This document shows positions 1-9,600 of a stretch of 64,000 nucleotides of DNA, piece after piece. Location: positions 1 to 64,000 of IMG/VR virus record IMGVR_UViG_3300020578_000008. The stretch is one strand, 5' to 3'. Origin of the DNA: a virus. The translations under genes were made by a program, and so were the position numbers. The notes under the pieces were generated by a model. The model was not told the DNA's origin. It worked only from the letters and a program-made list of their open reading frames with translations, and did no database searches. Every line of letters begins with the position of its first letter. The first letter of the stretch is position 1.

Positions 1-180
1 GATAGTTTGAAGGAAGCAGAGGCAAATTTGCGTAATGCACTTGCTTTCGCCGCTAGACAAGAACGACCGATTGTTTGTAGTCAAATTGCTAAGATGATTG
101 GCGAGATTGACCATATTGGTTCATTTGATGGTATACTAGATAAACTTGAGGAAATGAATAATGACAAAGAAAAGTTTTAA
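1..180 (+). CDS. Small conserved phage protein (5' truncated)
   Basis: The window opens inside this gene, so its start is missing; 59 residues are visible. They align closely with the protein at 46654-46857: both have LRNALA, then AARQERPIVC, and near the end SFDG followed by LDKL. Helical, charged, no membrane segment, function unknown. It is a paralog of that second gene, which lies 46 kb away. The next gene starts inside its last 20 bases. Confidence 0.8.
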   Translation, partial: DSLKEAEANLRNALAFAARQERPIVCSQIAKMIGEIDHIGSFDGILDKLEEMNNDKEKF

Positions 181-301
181 GCGTATCGATAGCAAGGGTC
201 ATGAGGAGATTTGGGAATGGGAAGAAACACCTGAACTCAAGGCATTTATCAAAGGTCAGACAATCACAAAACTGTCCACACCCCCCGCTCGTCCTAAATA
301 A
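161..301 (+). CDS. Small WEW-motif phage protein
   Basis: A 46-residue ORF starting inside the end of the previous gene (20-base overlap). Its core, WEW.ETPEL.A.I, recurs in the 50-residue ORF at 35035-35187, so the two are paralogs; a conserved core in two separate places supports both as real. C-terminus is proline-rich (TPPARPK). Function unknown; no recognised domain. Confidence 0.7.
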   Translation: MTKKSFKRIDSKGHEEIWEWEETPELKAFIKGQTITKLSTPPARPK

Positions 302-308
302 TTCATGC

Positions 309-314
309 TATAAT
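309..314 (+). promoter_or_regulatory. Extended -10 sigma70-type promoter
   Basis: A perfect TATAAT preceded by TGC, the extended -10 form, 24 bases upstream of the small basic gene at 338. No good -35 box is visible at the expected distance. Confidence 0.5.
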
Positions 315-337
315 TACTAGGTAATCAAGGCAAGACG

Positions 338-466
338 ATGACTACGTTTCCAAACTGGCAACACCACAGCAATAAAGAGCAGAAGCGTAGTCTGAAACCA
401 CAGGCATTACGCCAAGCTAAAAAGCGTAAGCAAGCACTCAAAGCGAAACTATTAGTGCGAATATGA
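338..466 (+). CDS. Small basic protein, unknown
   Basis: 42 residues, very rich in Lys, Arg and Gln, for example KKRKQALKAK near the C-terminus; the charge suggests nucleic-acid binding, but that is inference. It lies between an extended -10 box and the first tRNA and ends 8 bases before it, so it probably shares a transcript with the tRNAs. Confidence 0.5.
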   Translation: MTTFPNWQHHSNKEQKRSLKPQALRQAKKRKQALKAKLLVRI

Positions 467-473
467 ACCCCAT

Positions 474-545
474 GGGGGTGTAGCTTAATGGTTAGAGCGA
501 CCTGCTTATAACGGGTTAGTCTGGGTTCAACTCCCAGCATCCCTA
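474..545 (+). tRNA. tRNA-Ile(UAU)
   Basis: Cloverleaf: acceptor GGGGGTG/CATCCCT (two G-U pairs), D arm GCTTAATGGTTAGAGC, anticodon stem ACCTG/CGGGT with loop CTTATAA giving UAU, T arm CTGGG TTCAACT CCCAG, discriminator A. It would read AUA directly. Bacteria normally read AUA with a lysidine-modified CAU tRNA, so UAU is unusual. No CCA encoded. Confidence 0.85.
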
Positions 546-548
546 TTT

Positions 549-620
549 GGGAAATTAGCTTAGCGGTAGAGCACACGACTGATAATCGTGAGGTCGGTGG
601 TTCAAATCCACCATTTCCCA
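549..620 (+). tRNA. tRNA-Ile(GAU)
   Basis: Cloverleaf with acceptor GGGAAAT/ATTTCCC, anticodon stem CACGA/TCGTG, loop CTGATAA giving GAU, T arm GGTGG TTCAAAT CCACC, discriminator A. Three bases after the previous tRNA. Confidence 0.92.
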
Positions 621-622
621 TC

Positions 623-695
623 GCTCCTTTAGCTATCTGGTGAAAGCAATCGACTCATAATCGATGTGAGGTGGGTTCGATCCCCTCAAGGAGCA
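623..695 (+). tRNA. tRNA-Met(CAU)
   Basis: Acceptor GCTCCTT/AAGGAGC, anticodon stem ATCGA/TCGAT, loop CTCATAA giving CAU, T arm GTGGG TTCGATC CCCTC with one T-T mismatch. It could instead be a lysidine-type Ile2 tRNA; the sequence alone does not decide, but the separate UAU tRNA for Ile argues for Met. Confidence 0.85.
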
Positions 696-696
696 C

Positions 697-725
697 TTGA
701 CAATCTGAGCAGCATCTGCTATGAT
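697..725 (+). promoter_or_regulatory. Sigma70-type promoter within the tRNA cluster
   Basis: TTGACA at 697-702, exactly 17 bases, then TATGAT at 720-725 with an extended TGC before it. It would drive tRNA-Leu(UAA) and following genes independently of the first three tRNAs. Confidence 0.8.
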
Positions 726-739
726 TGTCCCATCACCAA

Positions 740-822
740 GGGAGCATGGTGGAATCGGTAGACACACCAGACTTAAAATCTGTTGGGCAGTGCCCGTGGG
801 AGTTCAAGTCTCCCTGCTCCTA
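740..822 (+). tRNA. tRNA-Leu(UAA)
   Basis: Class II tRNA with a long variable arm (GGGCA..TGCCC). Acceptor GGGAGCA/TGCTCCT, loop CTTAAAA giving UAA, T arm GGGAG TTCAAGT CTCCC. Confidence 0.92.
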
Positions 823-827
823 TTTCC

Positions 828-835
828 ACTAAATA
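828..835 (+). promoter_or_regulatory. Possible late promoter box (weak)
   Basis: ACTAAATA, close to the T4 late-promoter box, 20 bases upstream of the gene at 856. Two changes from TATAAATA, so tentative. Confidence 0.3.
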
Positions 836-855
836 CATTGTAGTGGAAATTTGTA

Positions 856-1122
856 ATGAAATACACACTCTCTCAAGCATATTGCTTTTATATGGGTGAA
901 ATAGTTCGTATGTATTTCATTCAAGGTGTTCCGTATACATTTGATGAACTTCCTCAAATTATACAAGATCACCCATCAGTCCAAACGGAAGCACTTCAAC
1001 ATCGTGATTATGATGATGAAGATCTGTATAAATGTTCTACCTATCTAATAATGGAAGAAATGCACCCTTTAATGTTTGAGATCCAGGTAGAAAATCCAGA
1101 CCTGCTTCCAAAAGACGATTGA
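856..1122 (+). CDS. Small acidic protein, unknown
   Basis: 88 residues, acidic, rich in Tyr and Met (MKYTLSQAYCFYMGEIVRMY at the start). No recognised domain or membrane segment. It sits alone between tRNA-Leu(UAA) and tRNA-Thr, which is common for small genes inside phage tRNA clusters. Function unknown. Confidence 0.75.
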   Translation: MKYTLSQAYCFYMGEIVRMYFIQGVPYTFDELPQIIQDHPSVQTEALQHRDYDDEDLYKCSTYLIMEEMHPLMFEIQVENPDLLPKDD

Positions 1123-1126
1123 TGTT

Positions 1127-1198
1127 GCCTAATTAGCTCAGTGGTAGAGCACTCGCCTTGTAAGCGAGCGGTCGTCAGTTCAAGTCTGACATTAGGCT
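1127..1198 (+). tRNA. tRNA-Thr(UGU)
   Basis: Acceptor GCCTAAT/ATTAGGC, anticodon stem CTCGC/GCGAG, loop CTTGTAA giving UGU, T arm GTCAG TTCAAGT CTGAC, discriminator T. Confidence 0.92.
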
Positions 1199-1253
1199 TT
1201 GGATGGACTTCGGTTCTTCCATACGAGTCGGGACCATCATATCCGACTCATCT

Positions 1254-1336
1254 GTCGATGTGGCGGAATTGGTAGACGCGCTGGGTTTAGGTTCCAGTGT
1301 CTTTATGACGTGGAGGTTCAAGTCCTCTCATCGACA
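1254..1336 (+). tRNA. tRNA-Leu(UAG)
   Basis: Class II tRNA with a long variable arm. Acceptor GTCGATG/CATCGAC, anticodon stem CTGGG/TCCAG, loop TTTAGGT giving UAG, T arm GGAGG TTCAAGT CCTCT. Confidence 0.9.
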
Positions 1337-1384
1337 TTTTGAATTTTCAAATTCAAAACTTAGATACATAAAAACAGGAAAAAA

Positions 1385-1413
1385 AATTCCGCCAAAAAAT
1401 CACTAAAAAAGTC
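1385..1413 (+). promoter_or_regulatory. Conserved leader motif, copy 1
   Basis: TTCCGCCA, an A run, ATCAC, another A run and AGTCG. The same order of blocks occurs at 56929-56960 just before another small gene's start. Role unknown; probably a 5' leader or regulatory element. Confidence 0.45.
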
Positions 1414-1423
1414 GAGGGTGAAA

Positions 1424-1585
1424 ATGTCGTTGCTTTCCCAACAAGACCGTAAAATGGTTGAAGACGCTTTACAATTTTATATTCTACATTTGAAATCTTA
1501 TTCAAAACACGATGAAAATAGACTTAACCAATATTACACTCTTCTTAATTGGATTAAATTAGAGCATTTTAAACATGAAAATTAA
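1424..1585 (+). CDS. Small protein, unknown
   Basis: 53 residues, start preceded by GAGGGTG. Predicted mostly helical (MVEDALQFYILHLK), with no recognised domain. Its stop lies inside the start of the oxygenase gene at 1575 (11-base overlap), suggesting translational coupling. The conserved leader motif at 1385-1413 lies directly upstream. Confidence 0.65.
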   Translation: MSLLSQQDRKMVEDALQFYILHLKSYSKHDENRLNQYYTLLNWIKLEHFKHEN

Positions 1586-2192
1586 TCATGTAAATTTTGA
1601 ATTTCCTGCTATAGTAATTGATGATTACTATGATGAAAAAGAATTAGATTTAATATGGGACGAGTTAAATTTTTTAACAAAGAAAAATGCTATGCATTTT
1701 GGGTCTCAAGTTGGATCTGGTGCGGCGGTAGATGAATTTGGAAATTCTTTAAAAAAAAGTAATTATTCTATATTTGTGGATGAGCTCTATACCGTTAGAG
1801 ATGCTTCTAATATTTTAACAGTGAACAGAAAGATATTTGATTATTGGGATTCTATTGTTAAAGATAGCAATCATTGGTTTTACCAAAACTTTAAATGTGA
1901 GAGTGATTTTACATTACTCTCTTATTATGAAAATAAAGATTATTACAACTTTCACTCTGATGAATCGTGTATAACGTCTTTGACTTGGTTTTATAAAGAA
2001 CCAAAAAAATTTAAAGGTGGAGATTTACATTTTTATAATAAAAACAAGATTAATGTGTTAAACAATAGAATGGTAATATTTCCTTCTATGATTTCTCATA
2101 AAGTTGATCCTGTTGTTATGAAAAAAAAGGATTTAGATCAAAAACTTGGTAGATTCTGTATTACTCAATTTTTACACCCTAGCTCTAATTAA
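1575..2192 (+). CDS. 2OG-Fe(II) oxygenase, prolyl-hydroxylase-like
   Basis: 205 residues. The metal-binding triad of 2-oxoglutarate/Fe(II) dioxygenases is visible: FHSDES (H127, D129) and SHKV (H175), with FKGGDL between, and a C-terminal Arg in LGRFCI that would bind 2OG. Such enzymes hydroxylate proteins or small molecules using O2 and 2OG. It is the first of seven such genes in the window. AT-rich codon use, overlapping a 53-residue gene upstream. Substrate unknown. Confidence 0.85.
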   Translation: MKINHVNFEFPAIVIDDYYDEKELDLIWDELNFLTKKNAMHFGSQVGSGAAVDEFGNSLKKSNYSIFVDELYTVRDASNILTVNRKIFDYWDSIVKDSNHWFYQNFKCESDFTLLSYYENKDYYNFHSDESCITSLTWFYKEPKKFKGGDLHFYNKNKINVLNNRMVIFPSMISHKVDPVVMKKKDLDQKLGRFCITQFLHPSSN

Positions 2193-2221
2193 TAAAAATT
2201 AACCTCTGGTACTGTGCTGAT

Positions 2222-2674
2222 ATGAAATTTGGAGAAATTATAGGACAATATTCTAATAAAAATCAAGCTTTTATGTATCCATTTGATTATGCTATGATCC
2301 GCTTGGTGTGGGATAGCATGGGATTTGGTAATAGAATTAGATCTCAAAGTTTCTATGAAATTGATCTGGTGGAAAAAGAAAATCCAGAACCTTATCGGGA
2401 ATCATTTCATACCTTTGAACAGGTGAATGATAACGAGGTTTTATTTTATACCTACGACAGTAGTTGGAACGAGTTGTGTGTACATACCATTTGTTGGGAT
2501 GGTGAGTTCTGGGTGTATCAACCCTGTGATACTTGTATTGTCAAAGATATCAAGATTATTAGTGAAATCAAGTTCAACGATAAGAAATACTATGGTAGAG
2601 ATGCTGGATATGATGCTGATGGTAATCTAGTATGGGGCAAAGAAACTGGTATGTTTGAATTTGATAAGTTATGA
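2222..2674 (+). CDS. Hypothetical protein
   Basis: 150 residues, soluble, rich in Trp and Tyr, with no motif I recognise. Its stop overlaps the ATG of the next gene (ATGA), so it is the first gene of a three-gene overlapping run, 2222-3461. Function unknown. Confidence 0.8.
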   Translation: MKFGEIIGQYSNKNQAFMYPFDYAMIRLVWDSMGFGNRIRSQSFYEIDLVEKENPEPYRESFHTFEQVNDNEVLFYTYDSSWNELCVHTICWDGEFWVYQPCDTCIVKDIKIISEIKFNDKKYYGRDAGYDADGNLVWGKETGMFEFDKL

Positions 2675-2904
2675 ACGATGATAAAGTAGCACTTAAAGAG
2701 TTTTTACGTGGTGCTGGTTCTATTGGTATTATTGTGGGAGGAGTTATTCTAATTATTTTTCTACTCTATCAGTCACAGAATCCTCCAGTTGAATCACAAT
2801 CTACCAAAGTGATTGGCACTTACAAAGAATGTGATATAATACAGTGGCATTACGGACCACTTGCTGAATACAAGTATTTTTTATATTGTCCTCCACCACG
2901 ATGA
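2671..2904 (+). CDS. Small membrane protein, unknown
   Basis: 77 residues. A single hydrophobic segment at about residues 16-32 (GIIVGGVILIIFLLY) follows a charged N-terminus; the rest is Cys/Pro-containing and polar. Likely single-pass inner-membrane protein. ATGA overlaps on both sides. Confidence 0.75.
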   Translation: MNDDKVALKEFLRGAGSIGIIVGGVILIIFLLYQSQNPPVESQSTKVIGTYKECDIIQWHYGPLAEYKYFLYCPPPR

Positions 2905-3461
2905 ACGATGATATGCCCTGGGTCAATCTGACTCAAAAAGAAGTTGAAGAACTTCGTAGTAAAAAACAAGAACTCACACAATACGGAAAGGAGAAAATCC
3001 GAGAACTTATGAACCACGAAGAAATGCTGGAAGAGGCAGCACGAAGAGAAAAAGAAAACAAAGTCCTAGACATCGCAAAGAACTTTATTGAGGAACATTC
3101 GGATGCAATGAAGGAACTTGCGAAGATTGAACATCAAGAACTCGCAACAGAACTTGCACTTGAACTTCGTTCTTGGGCTCAAAATGAAGAAATGATTGAC
3201 CAATACTTTACTAAACATGGTATAATCTGTAATCAAGCCGCAGACCTTCTTGATATGTTCTCTTCACTTTTATATTTTTCCAAAACTTCTTGCAAAATGA
3301 CTTACAAAGTTAGATTTATCAACATCAAATATACAGATGTCTTTGAGAAAGATCAAGTATTAACAGTCAAGGAGATGATATCCTATGCTTGGCACGAAAA
3401 CTTTACCTTTGAAGAAGTAGAAGGTGAATACCACACTATCTTTTTCGAGGATGTAGAATGA
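2901..3461 (+). CDS. Hypothetical coiled-coil protein
   Basis: 186 residues from the ATG at 2901, which overlaps the upstream stop (ATGA); an upstream TTG is less likely. The first 100 residues are a highly charged Glu/Lys helix typical of coiled coil; the second half is more globular, with several aromatic residues and Cys. Function unknown. Confidence 0.75.
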   Translation: MNDDMPWVNLTQKEVEELRSKKQELTQYGKEKIRELMNHEEMLEEAARREKENKVLDIAKNFIEEHSDAMKELAKIEHQELATELALELRSWAQNEEMIDQYFTKHGIICNQAADLLDMFSSLLYFSKTSCKMTYKVRFINIKYTDVFEKDQVLTVKEMISYAWHENFTFEEVEGEYHTIFFEDVE

Positions 3462-3486
3462 TGTATTGTAAGCAATCCTGACTCAT

Positions 3487-3558
3487 TGGAGTGTAGCTCA
3501 GTGGTAGAGCGGTCGGCTGTTAACCGATTGGTCGTAGGTTCGAATCCCACCACTCCAG
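3487..3558 (+). tRNA. tRNA-Asn(GUU)
   Basis: Acceptor TGGAGTG/CACTCCA, anticodon stem GTCGG/CCGAT, loop CTGTTAA giving GUU, T arm GTAGG TTCGAAT CCCAC (one mismatch), discriminator G. Last tRNA before the structural region. Confidence 0.92.
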
Positions 3559-3601
3559 TTGGCGATACTGCCATCAAACCAAACCCCTTCCGTGTGACTT
3601 T

Positions 3602-3625
3602 AAACCCCCCTTAAGGGGGTTTTAT
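3602..3625 (+). terminator. Rho-independent terminator before the fibre region
   Basis: AACCCCC / GGGGGTT stem with loop CTTAAG followed by TTTATT. It separates the tRNA and small-gene region from the late structural genes. Confidence 0.85.
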
Positions 3626-3629
3626 TGTT

Positions 3630-3637
3630 TATAAATA
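3630..3637 (+). promoter_or_regulatory. T4-type late promoter
   Basis: TATAAATA, an exact match to the T4 late-promoter box read by the gp55 sigma factor, 40 bases upstream of the 3660-residue structural gene and directly after the terminator. Confidence 0.85.
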
Positions 3638-3676
3638 TTCGTAAGAAGAACAACGTAAACCTAGGTTTGAGTAATT

Positions 3677-6600
3677 ATGGCTCTTACAAGACTTGATAAT
3701 CTCTATTCAAGCAAAACAGGAAAGTATCTGTATGTATCACCAGATGATTTCAACGCTACTGATGAACTTGATAATAGGGGTAATTCGCCCTTAAGACCGT
3801 TTAAAACAATTCAAAGGGCATTTATTGAAGTAGCTAGATACTCATATTTACCAGGAAAAGACAACGATAGATTTGACCAGTTCAGCATCATGTTGATGCC
3901 TGGTGATCACTATATTGATAACAGACCTGGATTAGTTGATTATAATGAGGGCGGAAGACAACGTTATTATGATTCTCAAAATTTAATTCTTGCTAATCGC
4001 CAAGAAATTATAGATCGTGCCGCTGCTGAAGTTGCTGTACAACATCCAGATTTTTATTTTCCTGGGGACAATCAAACAGATTCCAGTTCTAGATATGCGG
4101 ATGCTTATCGTTTTATCCAAAAAAATAGAACAGTTATTGTAGATACAGCATTAGCTGAAGTTGCTGTACAACATCCAGATTTTTATTTTCCTGGTGATAG
4201 TCAAACAGATACTGGATCTAGATATGCTGATTCTTATCGTTTAATTAAACTAAACAAAACACAAATTGTTAATACTGCCTGGGCAAATATGCTTGCTCAG
4301 TATCCATCTTCTGCTCCTACAGAAACAAAGTGTAAGAGAGATTTGGGCATCTTTGTTGATTCTATTTCTTTGGATGTATATACAAGAGGAAATAGATATT
4401 CTAAAGAATTTGCTCTTCAATATTTTAATAATGGAGTTCCAATTTCTAATGGTTTAGTTGGTGAAGAAGTACAGTCTGTCTATGCTTTTAACGAAGCAGC
4501 AGCATTAATGAAAACTGCTATTGTCAATGGATTAGCAGTAAACGATTTGACAATAACAGCTGATCCACTTACTGGTTTAAATACAAGCCCTAACTCATGT
4601 GCTGATGTTAGAGCTGCTATTGATACATTAAATACCATTGTAACTACAGCTATTTCTACTGGTTCTATCGCTGGATTACCAAATCCAGTTAATGATGGAG
4701 TATTTTCTTTGGTAGGTGAACCCAAATGTCGTAGAGACATTGGAATTTTTGTTGATGCTATTTCACTAGATATTTTTCAGGGTGGTGGAAATAGATATAC
4801 TCGTAAATTTATCAAAAATTATTTTAATGCTGCTGGAACATCTTGGGTAAATAACGGCTTGCAAGATGAGCAAGAACAATCAAATACCGCTTTTGCTAAG
4901 GCAAGAGATATGATGATTCAGGCAATCAATAATCAATTATATTATAAAGATCTCACTATTACAGCAGATCCTGCAACTGGATCAAATACAAGTGTTAGTT
5001 CTTGTGCTGATGTCGCTGCTGCCATAACATCTTTAACGGCTATTGTTACAACAACAGTTACCGCTGGTAATTTAACTAATTTGGTAGCAGAAACAGTTCC
5101 AAATATTACTCCAGGAGAAACAAAGTGTAAGCGTGACATTGGATATATTGTTGATGCAGTTTCTTCCGATTTGGCTAATGGCGGAAATGCTAATATTATT
5201 GCTGCTACAAAATCATATTTTTCTAAATCTGGTGTTCCAATTGCAAACGGATTAGTAGACGAAGAAGATCAATCTATCACAGCATTTAACATGGCTCGTG
5301 ATATGATGAAAAAAGCGGTAACAAATCAACTATCTACCAAAGATCTTACAATTTCTCCTGGACCAGCTGATTATGATTTGGGTGGGGTGGTTATCCCAAA
5401 TCTACCTTCAGGAAATGCCGCTACTTGTATTGATGTACAAACAAACATTGATACACTAATTGCCATTATTACAACAACAATTGATGCTGGTAATTTAAAC
5501 AATCTTGCTGATATTCAAGTTACTGGAACAATTCCTGTATTTAACTACAGCAAAGCTTTAGAAGAATGGCAAGATAATACTGTTTTAGATCTCAGCAATC
5601 CAGATAACGTACTTTACAAATTTAATGCTTCTACTGGTGGTGCTATCGTACCTAGAGGTTGTTCTCTTATTGGTTATGATCTTCGTAGAACTATTGTACG
5701 TCCTCTTTATGTTCCAGACCCTACAGATGGAACACAAGGAAGAACTTCCATTTTCAATCTAACTGGTGGATGCTATATTTGGCAATTTACTATTAAAGAT
5801 GGAGATCTTTCAAGCAATTCTCCATTATTTGACGAAACTGATAATGTAGGTAAAGTTTACTTCCAGAAGGGTAATGTTTCTCAACTTGCTGTTCCTGAGT
5901 ACTCACACCACAAAATCTGCATTATGGAGTATGCAGAAAACCAGGAATTAGACCTTTACTATCAAAAAGTTGCTAGAGCTTTTGCTTTATTCCAACCAAC
6001 AATTGATGATGGTGATTTTGAACCATTACCACAAGAAAATAGAATTGTTGGACCTCTTTCTGATACAAGAAGTATTGTTAATATCAAACTAGTTGCTAAT
6101 ACAAATACAGAAAAGACAACTGTACGTGTAACTACTAAAATTGCTCATGGATACTTTAAAGATCAATATATTGCCATTATTGATAATGGATTGAATGATC
6201 TTTTAAATGGAACATTTAAAGTAACTGCTACTAACGTTGGAAATAATCCAAAAGTATTTGAATATGAAGTAAATTCAACGATAGCAATTCTTGGGTTAGA
6301 TATTACACAAGATGGATATAGCACAGGAAGCACTCCAGCATTAAGTACAAACGCTCGTGGACAAGCAGAAATTGATTCTGTAGAATCTGCTTCTCCATAT
6401 GTGTTTAACTGCTCAATTAGATCCACATGGGGTATTTGTGGTATGTGGGCGGATGGCGCCAAAGCAACTGGTTTCCGCTCAATGGTTGTCGCTCAGTACA
6501 CTGGGGTTTCTCTACAGAAAGATGACAGAGCGTTTATTCGTTATGATGAATTTACAAACACTTGGAATCAGGCATCATTAACTGATGCTTTTGCTACTGT

Positions 6601-9600
6601 TCCTTATCACGCAAAAGGTGACGCTTATTGGAAAGATGATTGGAGAAACTTCCACATCCGTGCTTCTAATGATGCCTTCATCCAGTGTGTATCGGTATTC
6701 GCTGTAGGATTCCATGATCACTTCTTAATGGAATCTGGTGGTGATATGTCTATCACCAACTCCAACTCAAACTTCGGTAATACGTCACTACATGCTGCTG
6801 GATTTAAAGGATTTGCTTTTAATCAAGATAAAGGCGGATACATTACAGATATTATTCCAGTAAAAGAAATTGATTCTAGTTCTTTCAATGAAAATACTTT
6901 AAAATATTATTCAATTGCTCTACAACCAACAAAATTAGAATCTAACAATACAAAGCTATATTATGGTGCTGATAATGCTTATGATCCATTCACTAAACCA
7001 ACCACAACTATTGAAACATATAGATTAGGTGCTAAAAATGATGAGAAGATTTTTCTAAAGTTAAAATCAACTAGTGGGTCTACAGACGAATATAATTGTA
7101 CTTTATCACCATCAGGATTTAAGAGATATACCGTATCATTAGATACTTTAAATCCAGATGGAGTTTCTATTGATAGTGTAGCACAAGATGCTGCTAATAG
7201 AATTGAAGATAATAAAACGTTCATTCAACAGGAAGCATACGGATATATCATACAAAAATATCCAAATCTTCTTACAAATACTAATATTACCATCTCTAAA
7301 TGTCAAAGAGATATTGGTATCTTTGTTGATGCTGTTATTCAAGATTTAAGACTTGGTGGAAATATCAATACGATTCAAGCTGCTGAAGGATACTATGTTG
7401 GTGGACAACTTTCTTATATTACTAGTGAATTAAATGAAACCATTGAAGGACTTGATTATGTGAAGAATCTTTGTATCTCAGCAATGAGAAACTTTGATTA
7501 TCTAATTAGAAATTGTGCTACAACTACTGGGTCTCCAATTGTTGATATTGGTGATACTAGCGGTATTGTAATTGGAATGAAAGTAACTCAGTATGCTTAT
7601 AATACTACTAATTTTACTAATGGTAGATTGAATGCTAATGCTGTTCCTGTTACGGATTTCCCTGTTATTCCTTCAAATGTTTATGTAAAAAGAATTTTAG
7701 ATGCTACAAAAATTGAACTCGGTACACAAGGAAGCAAATTATCCACAGGAACAACTGTAGTTGCCAACACCACTACTGCTAGTGGTGCGTATTTGTATTT
7801 TGAACTTCCTCAAACTGCTTCTTTAACAGATAGCAATAACAATTTACAAGGTGCTTGGGCAGCACAATTTGCTACTAAAGATCCTACTATTCTCCAAGAT
7901 ACAAGTACTTGGACTGGAACTGAAAAAGGATATCCAGAATGTGTTGATATTGCTACCACTATTCAAGGATATTTTAGCAACGTTAATTTAATTTTAAATC
8001 AAGGATTATCTCCTTTAAATAGCACAGCAATTGATGCTTCTAATTTAATCAAGTCTAATAAACAGTTAATTGCTGAAGTTGCTGTTGATAGGATGTTAAC
8101 ATACTTCCCTGGATTTGTAATTCCTGGAGGTAATCAAGAGTGTATTGATGATGTTCTTAAAGTTATTGATGCTCTAACATTTAACGTTAAGTATGGATCT
8201 AATAGTAAAATTTATGAAGCTGGATTACTTTATGCTACTCAACCTGCTTTACTAGCAGGCGAAAGATCACAATCTACATACGTTTATCAGCAAGTAAGAG
8301 ACATGGCTATTCAAGCCATGAGAAATGAAACCATTACAATTACTGGATCTACTTTAACTCAATATAAAGATTTAACTATTCTACAAGATCCATTAAACCC
8401 AGCATGTGCTGGTGTTGCTACTGCCATCAATAATTTGATGGCTATTCTTATTCAATCGATTGGAACAGAAGACACTCCTGGTAATTTGAATGGTATTACA
8501 AAAACTACACCTGAGTTTACTAATATCACCAGAGTAGAATCTACATTAGATACTGCTAATCTTGCCACAAGAGCTACTTTATTTACTGTTAATACTGGTG
8601 GTGGAACATCGAATCCCCATAACTTTGAAACTGGTACGCCTGTTAGACTTGTTCCTAGAGCAAAAGATGGAACTTATCCAGATAAAAGAGTTATTAGACT
8701 TCCAAGAGGATTTGATACAAATACAATCTATTATGTAATTGCTCCTGGGCGTGGAACATACCCAGAAAATTATGCTGATGACGCTATATATCCAAATATT
8801 TTTGGACCTACCGCATCAACTAAACTGATGCTTGCTAGCACAAAAGAAAATGCTGCTGCTGGTATTTACATTTATTCTTCTGAAACTGATTCTGTTGATC
8901 AAAATGTTGAAATCGAATTACAGCAATATACTCTCGATGAAACTTATAATTTACACAAATACACCTGTAATTTTACCGCTGGGCAAACTGATGTAATTAA
9001 AACAGATATTCCTCATATCTTTGATACTCCTGGAAATATTAATCAAGTTCAGAAAATTTTCTTTAGAACATTTGGTGATCCAGCAGATTCTCAATTACCA
9101 CAAATCACAGTTAACGGTGTAAGTTCTCCAGTATCAACAACTGAATATTACTATGTAAGATATGTTTCTTCTAAGACATTTAGCGTACATACAACAGCTG
9201 CTGAAGCTCTTGCTGGAACACCTAGAGTAACATTTACTTCTGGATTTGGTAAAGATTTCTATGTATTTGCTGATAAAAGAGTAAGTCCAGTTAGATTTGA
9301 TGTTACTGCTCAAGTTATTGAAACTTCTACTAATATAACCAGAACTGGTTTGTGGTACATAAATGTTAAAGACGAAACTACAGAACAATATAATATTTTA
9401 AAAAGATTACATGAACTAGGTGCTACAGTAAAAGACGAAAGAAGTAAGAATACTTTCTATAAGAGACTTACTGATTCTAGAACAGCTGCTGATAGAATTT
9501 ATAGATTACGTTATGTAATCCCAGAATATGCTGAAGGAGTTAGAGATCCTTTAAGAGGATTTGTTATCAAAGCAAGAACTGACGAAACTAGAAAACTTCT

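Noticed and set aside
325-621. 98-residue minus-strand ORF over the tRNAs
   Set aside because: Covers two tRNAs and a + strand gene; chance open frame.
1203-1406. 67-residue ORF across tRNA-Leu(UAG)
   Set aside because: It is read through a complete tRNA; no ribosome-binding site.
4266-4457. Short + strand ORFs inside the giant fibre gene
   Set aside because: All lie in alternate frames of the 3660-residue ORF, which is uninterrupted.
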